Below are positions 1-7,016 of a stretch of 21,376 nt of DNA, one piece after another (the stretch's first letter is position 1; each line of letters opens with the position of its first letter). Position numbers and translations under genes: made by a program. The notes below the pieces were generated by a model, which was given only the letters and a program-made list of their open reading frames with translations, made no database searches and was not told the origin of the DNA. The stretch covers positions 174,937 to 196,312 of the forward strand of contig NW_013657656.1 of NCBI RefSeq assembly GCF_000142905.1, given 5' to 3'. This DNA comes from Thecamonas trahens ATCC 50062 (lineage: Eukaryota; Apusozoa; Apusomonadida; Apusomonadidae).

Positions 1-998
1 CAGCGGGGTGTCGGTAAGGCCGCCTGACTTGGCAGGTGCATCAGTGAGGCCGCTCGGCTTAGAGCCGGATGGACGGCTGACGCGGCCGGACGAGGCCGCG
101 GCCGAGACGCGGGCGTGGTCTGCCGGCGGCGGCGGCGGCTGGTCAAAGATACGGCCACGGTAGTGGTCGCGAAGGTTGGGCTGGCGGACCGAGGGCTCAG
201 GAATGATCTCCTTGACGGTGGGGAGGACGGGTGCGTTGTTGGCGGCAGGGCCCATGGGCTGCGGCGCTTCGGACACAAAGTTGACGTCGGTAGCAATGTT
301 GGCGAGGCCTGTGACGACGTCGGGCAGGCGCGACGGCGGCAGCTCGCCGACTTTTGGGTGGTAGATGAACGTGGTCTCGCCGTACTGCGTCCGCTGCGGG
401 CCGTTGGCGATGGACTCGGGCGCGGCGCCGATGAGGACCTCGGGCTTGACCGGGACCGACGCGTCGTCGCCGAGCAGGTTGTCGGTCGACACGTATGCCT
501 TGTACGGGTTTTCGGTCGAGTTGTAGAGCAGGAGCGACGAGACTGAGGTGATGTTGTCCGGCAGGCGGCCGAGGCCCTCGAGCTCGATCTGTTCGCGCGA
601 CTTGGCCTCCGTCACGTGCTTCTGCACGAGGTCGACGTCGACGGCGTTTGCGAGGCGGGCATCGTAGTCGACTTCGCGCATGGGACCCATCATGTGCCTG
701 CGGCGCTTGAGCAAGAGCGGGCGGAACGGATCGTGCAGCATGTGCGCCCGCTCGTAGTCCTTGCGCCCCGGATAGTGGGCTGGCGAGTGGATCCGGGTCG
801 CCTCGGTCGAGTTGGCCAGGTGCTTGATCTTGTTGCGCGCGACAGCCACCCGCTTGGCCATCCGTCCTACCCGCCGCTTCTGCCGCTTGACGTCCGAGCC
901 GACCTTGGCAAAGACCGAGTCGACCACATGCTCCAAATACTGCAGCGCGTCAAAGATCTGGTGCAGGTTCTCCGGCTCGCGGAGGTCCGGCGGGGTGA
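1..998 (-). CDS. WASHC1: WASH complex subunit 1 (WASHC1), large internal exon, partial
   Basis: This encodes the nucleation-promoting subunit of the WASH complex, which activates Arp2/3 on endosomes to drive cargo sorting. Reading the minus strand from 998 gives 332 uninterrupted codons to the window edge. The first part matches the WASH homology domain 1 (LHQIFDALQYLEHVVDSVF, then a basic helix). It is followed by the family signature NITSVSSLLLYNSTENPYKAYV, here split as NITSVSSLLL and YNSTENPYKAYV, and then by FIYHPKVGELP. A proline run (PPPPP) near position 130 begins the usual Pro-rich linker. The C-terminal VCA region lies outside the window. The exon opens at a good acceptor (gcacag, AG at 1000-999) in phase 1, so the first residues come from an upstream exon. 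I could not identify that exon. One weak candidate is 1154-1250: it starts with ATG in a good context and has a phase-1 GT donor, but its sequence does not resemble WASH N-termini. Identity as WASH is very secure. Confidence 0.93.
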
Positions 999-1771
999 CT
1001 GTGCGAGGAGGGGGGGGGGGGGGGGAGAGTGGCCATGGGTGGTCCCAAGGGGTTGCTCAGTGGAGGAGGGGGTGGAGGGAGGCGAGGCGGGGAACAGCGA
1101 CCTTTTTCTGGGGCTGAGGGAGGGGGGGGAGGGGGGGGGGGCCTACCACCCACCCACGACAAGGAGCAGCAGCAGACGCAGACTGGTCTTGGCGCGTGGA
1201 GGGGGTAGTGTGTGTGTGGGAGGGGGACAGGCGGGCAAAAAAATGGCCATGGGTCCCTCGGGCGACGTGGTGGTCTTCCATGACCCATCCCACTGCGAGG
1301 GGCTGGTGGGCCGGGGGGGCGTGGCGGGAGGGAGGGAGGAAGAGGTGGGCTGGTGGGAGGGAGGGCCAAGGCAGGGGAGAGAGGCAGGGGAGGGGTGGGA
1401 GGGGAGGGCTGGTGGGTGGGGGGGTGAGGGGGGTCTGTAGCTGGGCGTACCTCCATCTCTGTCTGCTGCACTTGCGTGCCCTCAGTGGCCTGGTCGTCCG
1501 CGGGTTGCAGTGTGGCACTGCCGCAGCGGCCCCGAGGTTGAGTGAGAGTGGCTCTGCCCGTTCTGGCGATATGGGCATTGCGAACCCGGTGAGTGGCGGT
1601 GGAGACCAATGAACCGAACAAACGAGCAAACGAACAATTGACGGAACAAAAGGACGTAGCAGAAACGTATCATGATGTGTGGCGTGGGGCACAAAGCCAC
1701 TTACCGACAGAGGCACAATGAGCACAGACGGATGGTCGGTCGTCTACCATGCGCTGAACGATCTCTCCTTT
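999..1771 (-). other. WASHC1 intron and 5' region plus spacer to the next gene
   Basis: No confident coding exon is visible here. On the minus (sense) strand, about 1001-1440 is an extreme pyrimidine-rich stretch with C runs of 16 (1010-1025), 8 (1122-1129) and 11 (1131-1141). It is best read as intron upstream of the WASH exon. Position 1450-1456 holds a plausible donor on the minus strand (gag before gtacgc). No reading frame through it both stays open and joins the WASH exon in the required phase, so the 5' gene structure is open. Positions 1620-1771 are less biased and probably contain the WASH promoter and the 3' UTR of the neighbouring minus-strand gene. Confidence 0.5.
1010..1141 (+). 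repeat. G-homopolymer cluster (G16, G8, G11)
   Basis: The plus strand has a run of 16 G at 1010-1025, 8 G at 1122-1129 and 11 G at 1131-1141, inside a G-rich stretch that continues to about 1440. On the coding strand of WASHC1 these are C tracts close to the splice acceptor, so they may act as the polypyrimidine tract. Such runs are also prone to length errors in sequencing. Confidence 0.85.
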
Positions 1772-2377
1772 TTACGTGCCAAACAGGCCGCCGGTGCTCT
1801 TGGGCGCCAACTCGATGCTGCTGTTGCCGCTGCGCGGCGCCAGACTTGACTGGGGAGCAGCGGCGGTGATGACGTTGGCGGGCACGCACGAGCCGCCGTT
1901 GCCGCCGTACGTGACGGGGACGGCCTTGGCGCCGAGCGCGTAGTAGGTGGCGAGGCGGGCGAGGTTCTCGGACACGAGCCACTGCACGAGGAGCGACGAG
2001 GCAAACATCGAGGCGATCGACGCCGGCTCGAACGGGAAGAGCGAGGTGGCGAGCGGGAGGAAGAGGATAACGCCGTTGAAGCCGAGAAGAACACCGTTGA
2101 TGACGACGGCGAGTGCAATGGCCGAGCTGCCTTCCCTGCCGCTGTTTCCGGCTTCAGCGCCGCGCGCCTGTAGCGCGCGCTTGAGCGGCGGGCCGAGGGC
2201 AATGAAGGAGACAACAGCCGAGACGGCAACCGTGAGGACCATGTCGAGCGCCCGGTCGAGCGAGAGCACCGCATCGTCGTCCTTGTACGATGACGAGTTG
2301 ATGAGCGGCATGATGGCCGTGACAAGGAAGAGGACGTTGACCGAAAAGACAAGGAGCGCTAGCCGCCCGCCGCGGGA
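1772..2377 (-). CDS. Multi-pass membrane C-terminal region, out of frame with the upstream surface-protein gene
   Basis: This 201-codon stretch lies directly downstream of the Pmp-repeat gene and overlaps its last codons, but in the -1 frame. It encodes at least three strong hydrophobic segments (LALLVFSVNVLFLVTAIMP, MVLTVAVSAVVSFIALG, and AIALAVVINGVLLGFNGVIL running on into FLPLA). These are followed by ASMFASSLLVQWLVSENLA and a polar tail that ends at the stop at 1772-1774. Third codon positions are mostly G or C, as in neighbouring genes, so it looks truly coding. No convincing start codon or upstream promoter exists for it. The simplest reading is that it is the C-terminus of the upstream gene, separated by a one-base indel, an assembly error, frameshifting or an unrecognised tiny intron near 2375-2380. 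If joined, the product would be about 1240 residues with four or five membrane spans. I do not know its function. Confidence 0.6.
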   Translation of the reverse strand, partial: SRGGRLALLVFSVNVLFLVTAIMPLINSSSYKDDDAVLSLDRALDMVLTVAVSAVVSFIALGPPLKRALQARGAEAGNSGREGSSAIALAVVINGVLLGFNGVILFLPLATSLFPFEPASIASMFASSLLVQWLVSENLARLATYYALGAKAVPVTYGGNGGSCVPANVITAAAPQSSLAPRSGNSSIELAPKSTGGLFGT

Positions 2378-5300
2378 AACGCGTCGTTCTCGCTTCGCAG
2401 CACAATGCCGAGCAGCGAGTGCTGGCGCAGCGCGTACGACGCCGGCGGGAGACCAAGCCACCGCTCGGGATCAGCCGCATACTTGCGGGCCATCGACTCG
2501 CGCCTGTAGCACCCGATTAGAATGAGCCAAATCGCTGCTCCAGCAATGACATACAGCGCCACCACCGGCGGCATGGTCGCCACGCTCCCACCAAGCACGT
2601 CGCTGGCGACTTCCTCTTTCTGGGTCACCGGCTGCGGGGTGACCGGCAGAGCCGGCGGCGGCGGCATCGTCGTGTTGCCTCCGTTTGGCGGCGGCGTTGG
2701 CGGCAGAGCCGTTGGCGGCGGCGGCGTTGGTGGCATCGCGGTGCACGACCCGTTGTGGAGAAGGTACCCGGGCGAGCATGCCATGCAGGCTACGGCCGAG
2801 GTGCACTGTGCACAACCCTCGGAGCACGTCCCGCACACTGTCGATGCTGAAACAAAGTATCGTCCGGCTGGACACGTCCAGCACGCGCCGAGCGTATCGA
2901 CCAGGGCGTAGCCGCTATGGCACATCAAGCACGCGTCGGTGCCCGACGAGCATCCGGCCGAGAGATCCATCAACGCGCAGTGGAGCCGCTCGTTGCAGCT
3001 CGGGCCAGACCATCCCGGGCGGCACGCCGTGCACGCGGCGTTGGCGGTGAGCGTCGGGAAGACGGCACAGCCCGAGAGCCCGTGGTAGCACGGCGCCCCA
3101 GCGCCGCACCCATTGGCCAGGCCGGGCATCGTCGCGCCCACTGCGCACCAAGTGTCTGGTTCGCAGTACGGCGCGCGGTTGTCGCACACGGCCGAGTTGG
3201 CAAATGGGACAACCGTGTCGTGGGCGTGAACCGCGCCCGACTCGACGCTCGGGTTGACAATGACATTCTCACTCACCAGCGTGTCACGGACAAGCGAGCC
3301 CGCCCGCAGGCCATCGATATACATCCCGGAGCCTTTGGTCGCCGAGTTGCGCACAATGGTCACGTCGGTGGCGAGGAGGAGCGCGTTGTCGGCAACAACC
3401 GACACACCGCCTCCATCGACTCCCGCAGAGTTGTCCTTCACCGTGCTCGTCCTCACTTCAAAGGTCGGCGATGGCGTCGCAGCAATCTCCCGCAGCGAGA
3501 GCCCGCCACCCGACGTGGCACATCCGTTGCTCAAAAACGCACAGTCGGCAATGGTGGCGTTGACGTCGACGTGCGCGCCGCCGCCCGACGAGCCGGCCGA
3601 GTTGAGCGCAAAGGTTACTGTGTCCAAGTCTAAGCTGCCTTGGCCGGTGTAGAGCCCACCACCAGCACCGGCTATCGCCGTGTTGCTTGTAAACGAGGTG
3701 TTGGTCACCGCCAGCGGCCGCGAGACCGCTATCCCGCCGCCGTTGGACGCTGCCACGTTGGAGGCGAGCTCGCACCTGACCAGAGCCGACACCGCGCCGG
3801 AGCCCGACGACGACGCTCCGATGCCGCCGCCGTTGCCTCCAGCAGAGTTGCGGCTCAGCACCGAGTCGACGACGCTGACGGCTGCCGCCACATACAGGCC
3901 GCCGCCCGAGCCGCCGGCAGTTGAGTCGACAATGGTGACAAACGCGAGGCTGGTGCCACCCAGCTCGGCGCGGATGCCGCCGCCGTTGGAGCCTGCGGAG
4001 CAGCCTGAAAACGTCGAGGTCACAATGTCTGCCGACGTTGCTGAGGGATAGATCTGGACACATCCACCGGCACTCGCCGCTGAGTTTGCGCTAAACGTCG
4101 CACCCGTGATCGAGACAGCACCCGAACCGGCAGCGATGGCGCCACCATTGCCGCCCGCGCTGTTGCGCTCGAACGTCGACGTGACCACAGTGAGCGAGCC
4201 CGATTGGACATCGATCGCGCCGCCGGCCCCGGTCACGGTGTTGTCGCTAAAGTAGCAGTCGGTGACGGTGGCAACTGAGGTCGAGACCAATCGCAGCGCA
4301 CCGCCCGACGGCCCGGAGTTGCGCTCCATCGTAGTCTGTGACAGAGTCACAGTCGTCGACTCGGCCACAACCGCTGCGCCATTGCCCGAGTTGCCGCTGA
4401 CCCAGGTGTCAGTGAGTATCAGGCTCGAGTCTGCAGCGTGAAGACCGGTCGCCGGCAAGGCACCGGTGTTGTTCACGATCTGGCAGCCGCTGCCCAGGGA
4501 GACGAGTGAGGAGACAGCATCGAGGCCAGCCGCATGCTGGCTTGCATCGTTGCGGACCATCCCAACATTGGACCCTGTCAGCGAGGCGCTCTCGACCTGG
4601 ATTGCGGTCCCGTACTTGCCCGAGTTGTCCGCGAACCAAGCATTCGCCAGCGTTGCGGTGCAATGCTGAACCCGGAGCTGCGAGCGATCGCTTCTGCCGC
4701 CGGACACATCGCAGTTGGTGACTGAGAAGTCGACGACGGTGGCGGAGCACATCGCAATGTTGTGGCTTGTTCCAATGAGCACTCCGGCGCCGGTGCCGTC
4801 AGCCAGATACACGCCTGTCGCAGTCACGCTCACGTCAAACGGATTGGCTACTCCGGGGCTCCGTCCGATGACTAGCACATACGCCTGGTCATCAAGATTG
4901 TGTCCGTACGAGGCAAAGCTGGAGAGCACGACGCTCATGGTGGGTGCAAAGAGCGTAATGCTGTCGTCGTGGAGGAGGCAGACGAGGCATGCTTCACCAC
5001 CGGTGGTGCTCATGGCCATGTTGTGCAGCTCGACGCGATCAAGGGCAACGTCGAATCCGACGCCCTTGGCCTTGAGCACAATGAGCTCGGAGCCTGGCTC
5101 GGTTCCAAAGTCTTCAAAGGTAAAGCCAGTCATAGAGAACGAGTCGCTGTCAGAACCCTCCATGGTCAGCAGCGGTCCTGTGGCCGACCTGCTTTCGCCA
5201 GCCGTGTTGCAGGTGACCACGATGGTCGCGCCGACAACCGAGGGTCGAAGGACGACCGAGGTGACCGAATCCGGCACCGCCAGTGTGGATGTCGTGCACG

Positions 5301-5493
5301 CATCGACGTAGGTACCTGTATCGAAGCAGATCTCCACGTCGCCGGACGCCGAAGTCAGATATGTGGCGACGCCCGCAAGCGCACTGGCGCTCAGCTCAAC
5401 GGTCAGGTCGCAGGCCGAGACAGTCACAGCAGCCATGGCAGCTGCTACGAGGACCACGAGTACAGCCCGGCATCCGAAGCCACAACAGGGCAT
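2359..5493 (-). CDS. Large secreted/membrane protein with Pmp-type beta-helix repeats and Cys-rich stalk
   Basis: I cannot give this a specific function; it looks like a cell-surface protein. The start at 5493 gives a classic signal peptide (residues 1-28, ending near VTVSACDL). Residues about 130-765 form a Gly/Ser/Asn-rich repeat region. About a dozen coils carry FxxN followed by GG(A/G)(I/L), for example FERNSAGGNGGAI and FSDNTVTGAGGAI. This is the motif pair of chlamydial polymorphic membrane proteins and predicts a right-handed parallel beta-helix. Residues 770-917 are Cys-rich with CxxC spacing (CRPGWSGPSC, CWTCPAGRYF), like EGF or growth-factor-receptor stalks. Residues 919-958 are Pro-rich and residues about 974-995 are a transmembrane helix followed by RRES. 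The frame stops 49 residues after the helix at 2359. A strongly hydrophobic reading frame continues immediately downstream in another frame (see 1772-2377), so the true protein may be longer. It is intronless up to the break. Confidence 0.85.
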   Translation of the reverse strand: MPCCGFGCRAVLVVLVAAAMAAVTVSACDLTVELSASALAGVATYLTSASGDVEICFDTGTYVDACTTSTLAVPDSVTSVVLRPSVVGATIVVTCNTAGESRSATGPLLTMEGSDSDSFSMTGFTFEDFGTEPGSELIVLKAKGVGFDVALDRVELHNMAMSTTGGEACLVCLLHDDSITLFAPTMSVVLSSFASYGHNLDDQAYVLVIGRSPGVANPFDVSVTATGVYLADGTGAGVLIGTSHNIAMCSATVVDFSVTNCDVSGGRSDRSQLRVQHCTATLANAWFADNSGKYGTAIQVESASLTGSNVGMVRNDASQHAAGLDAVSSLVSLGSGCQIVNNTGALPATGLHAADSSLILTDTWVSGNSGNGAAVVAESTTVTLSQTTMERNSGPSGGALRLVSTSVATVTDCYFSDNTVTGAGGAIDVQSGSLTVVTSTFERNSAGGNGGAIAAGSGAVSITGATFSANSAASAGGCVQIYPSATSADIVTSTFSGCSAGSNGGGIRAELGGTSLAFVTIVDSTAGGSGGGLYVAAAVSVVDSVLSRNSAGGNGGGIGASSSGSGAVSALVRCELASNVAASNGGGIAVSRPLAVTNTSFTSNTAIAGAGGGLYTGQGSLDLDTVTFALNSAGSSGGGAHVDVNATIADCAFLSNGCATSGGGLSLREIAATPSPTFEVRTSTVKDNSAGVDGGGVSVVADNALLLATDVTIVRNSATKGSGMYIDGLRAGSLVRDTLVSENVIVNPSVESGAVHAHDTVVPFANSAVCDNRAPYCEPDTWCAVGATMPGLANGCGAGAPCYHGLSGCAVFPTLTANAACTACRPGWSGPSCNERLHCALMDLSAGCSSGTDACLMCHSGYALVDTLGACWTCPAGRYFVSASTVCGTCSEGCAQCTSAVACMACSPGYLLHNGSCTAMPPTPPPPTALPPTPPPNGGNTTMPPPPALPVTPQPVTQKEEVASDVLGGSVATMPPVVALYVIAGAAIWLILIGCYRRESMARKYAADPERWLGLPPASYALRQHSLLGIVLRSENDAFPAAGG

Positions 5494-5510
5494 CGAGCAA
5501 CGGGATGGGA

Positions 5511-5525
5511 GGGGGGGGGGGGGGG
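5511..5525 (+). repeat. 15-bp poly-G run
   Basis: Fifteen consecutive G on the plus strand lie 17 nt upstream of the surface-protein start codon, where they read as C15 on the sense strand. The mL41 intron has a sense-strand C run of the same length and the WASH intron has one of 16. Confidence 0.9.
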
Positions 5526-5685
5526 TAAGGGAAGTGGGCTGTCGCGGTTGTGTGTATTCTCAAGTGGGGGAGCGACGGATGGAAAGCTTGCGGTGGCTTT
5601 CGGCGGCAAAATACGGCGTTCTTAGTTTGGAAGGCCATGTGAAGGTGGGGTCGGGGTTGGGGCGGGTGGATGGGTGTACATGAGG

Positions 5686-5740
5686 GCATGTGCATGTGCA
5701 TGCGCATGCGCACGCGCGCGTGTGTGTATGCATGTATGTA
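5686..5740. repeat. 55-bp perfect alternating purine/pyrimidine tract (potential Z-DNA)
   Basis: Every base from 5686 to 5740 alternates purine and pyrimidine. The tract combines GCATGT units, then GCGCATGCGCACGCGCGCG, then TGTGTGTATGCATGTATGTA. One break (GG at 5741-5742) is followed by a further 12 alternating bases to 5753. CG and TG repeats of this kind are known to flip to the left-handed Z form under negative supercoiling. Confidence 0.85.
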
Positions 5741-5845
5741 GGTATGTACGTGTAGGACATTGATCCTGATGATGATGGGCATGGTTGCAGGTGCCAAGGC
5801 TACTAGGTGGGCGTTGCGGTAGTGGCCGACGTACGACCACGGCCG

Positions 5846-5875
5846 CGATCATAGCCACGATCATGGCCACGATCA
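5846..5875 (+). repeat. Short tandem repeat, 12-bp period
   Basis: CGATCATAGCCA (5846-5857) is followed by CGATCATGGCCA (5858-5869) and a partial third copy, CGATCA (5870-5875). The core GATC is palindromic. No function can be assigned. Confidence 0.6.
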
Positions 5876-6341
5876 AGAGTACATGGTCTGCAACACATCT
5901 ATCTAGCCCCTCCGCCTCCCCCCTCCCCCCTCATCCCTCAAATCATCGCCATTGCGGCCGCATTGCTGGCCCACCCCGGCCAGACTGGGGAAGTCCGACG
6001 AACGTTTGCTGCTCACCGAACATTGGAGTCGGCGGAGAGCACAAAACCCGAGCGATTTCAGGCATCCCCCATTGATACGCATTACAACCATCCGATTGTC
6101 ACAGGACACCAGGTTCTTCCCCAACCACCTTTCTTTTTCCTTTCCTTGCCTCCTCCTCCCTCCCCCCTTCTCCGTCGCACATTCGAATCGAGTGCCCGAC
6201 CCGACCACCTCACCCCAATCGATTGGTTTTCAATAGCCCATCGATTACCCCGCGCGTCAACCCAAACCAACGCGTCCATCCCCCGCCACACCGCACCACC
6301 GTCACCCACCCACCCACCGCCCCCCCCCCTCCCGCACCCAT

Positions 6342-6366
6342 ACACACACACACACACGCACACACT
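6342..6366 (+). repeat. CA microsatellite in the mL41 leader
   Basis: A nearly pure CA repeat with one CG interruption ends directly against the mL41 start codon. It therefore lies in the presumed 5' UTR or core promoter. Confidence 0.8.
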
Positions 6367-6952
6367 ATGTTCCGCTCGTCTGCCCTCCGCATGGGTGCAG
6401 CGGCCGCACGGTCGATCACCATGATGAACAAGCCCACCAACTTTAAGGGCAAGTTTGCCAAGCGCAAGCCCGGTCTCTCCACCCGTAAGGGTCGGGCGCC
6501 CAAGCCGTCGCTGACCGCCAAGAAGGGCCCTGTCGGCTACTACAAGGGCTCGGGTGTTGGCGCCAAGGGCACCCGCTCTGCACGCGGTAAGCACACAGTC
6601 TGCCCCCCCCCCCCCCCTCCTCCCCGCTCCTGCACCCCCTCCCCACTCACCCTCCATGACCCTCCCCGTAGGTGTCTTTGTCCGCGACCCTGCCAAGATC
6701 CCGACCATCCTCCGTCCGGCCGCCTCGCTCGCTACCAAGTTCAAGCCGTACGTGGCGGTCGACGCGCCCAAGATGACTACCGCTCCGCCGACGGCGCACG
6801 ACTTTATCGAAGAGGCTCTGCTGCAGCCGATCTGGGAGGACGCAGACATCAAGGCTCAGCTGGCCGAGCTCGAGGCTATGGGCGTCGACGTCGCCGCTGT
6901 AGGCCTCACGCCGGAGTCGTCCGACGGCAAGTTTGACGCCTGGATGAGATAG
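6367..6952 (+). CDS. MRPL41: Mitochondrial large-subunit ribosomal protein mL41, two exons
   Basis: This is a component of the mitochondrial 54S/39S ribosomal large subunit. The coding sequence is exon 1 6367-6586 and exon 2 6672-6952, giving 166 residues. The donor is CGCG|GTAAGC and the acceptor CCGTAG|GTGTC, with the join in phase 1 inside a Gly codon. The first 20 or so residues (MFRSSALRMGAAAARSITMM) are basic and hydroxylated without acids, as in a mitochondrial targeting peptide. The core LTAKKGPVGYYKGSGVGAKG corresponds to the family's Gly/Lys-rich segment. It is followed by the conserved block around VFVRDPAKIPTIL and KFKPYV, matching the VPEF-to-KLKPYV region of yeast MRPL27 and human MRPL41. 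A helical TAHDFIEEALLQPI segment matches the human TAAQLFSEAVAP region. It ends 64 nt from the convergent ARF-GEF gene. The joined reading frame and motif order make the call firm. Confidence 0.88.
6587..6671 (+). other. mL41 intron (85 nt, GT-AG)
   Basis: The intron starts GTAAGC and ends CCCCGTAG. It contains a run of 15 C (6603-6617) and is C-rich almost throughout. A possible branch point is CATGAC about 12-15 nt before the acceptor. Splicing here restores a continuous mL41 frame. Confidence 0.85.
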
Positions 6953-7016
6953 TCTCGCCGCCTGCAAAGGTTGGACGCCACAACAAACAGACACACACCC
7001 CTCATCTCTGTCCTGT

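Larger units (their letters stand above)
5494..6366. other. Divergent intergenic region between the surface-protein gene and mL41
   Basis: These 873 nt separate two divergently transcribed genes, so both promoters should lie here. I see no convincing coding sequence. The region holds a 15-G run (5511-5525), a long alternating purine/pyrimidine tract (5686-5740), a short 12-bp-period repeat (5846-5875), pyrimidine-rich sequence (5905-5940 and 6115-6180) and a CA repeat up to the mL41 start. No TATA box is obvious. Confidence 0.7.

Noticed and set aside
616-1440. A 274-codon plus-strand open frame
   Set aside because: It is antisense to the WASH exon and then runs through poly-G sequence, giving Gly/Glu/Arg low complexity.
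2375-2381. Programmed -1 ribosomal frameshift at GTTTCCC
   Set aside because: It does not fit the X-XXY-YYZ pattern, since the first base does not match, and I saw no clear downstream pseudoknot; an indel or assembly error is more likely.
5708-5724. Possible hairpin or CRISPR-like repeats in the GCATGC tract
   Set aside because: The repetition is a simple alternating dinucleotide pattern with no spacers of regular length.
6082-6852. A 256-codon minus-strand open frame across the mL41 gene and its leader
   Set aside because: It reads through the mL41 exons, intron and CA repeat in antisense and consists of Gly/Arg-rich and Val/Cys repeats of no known type.
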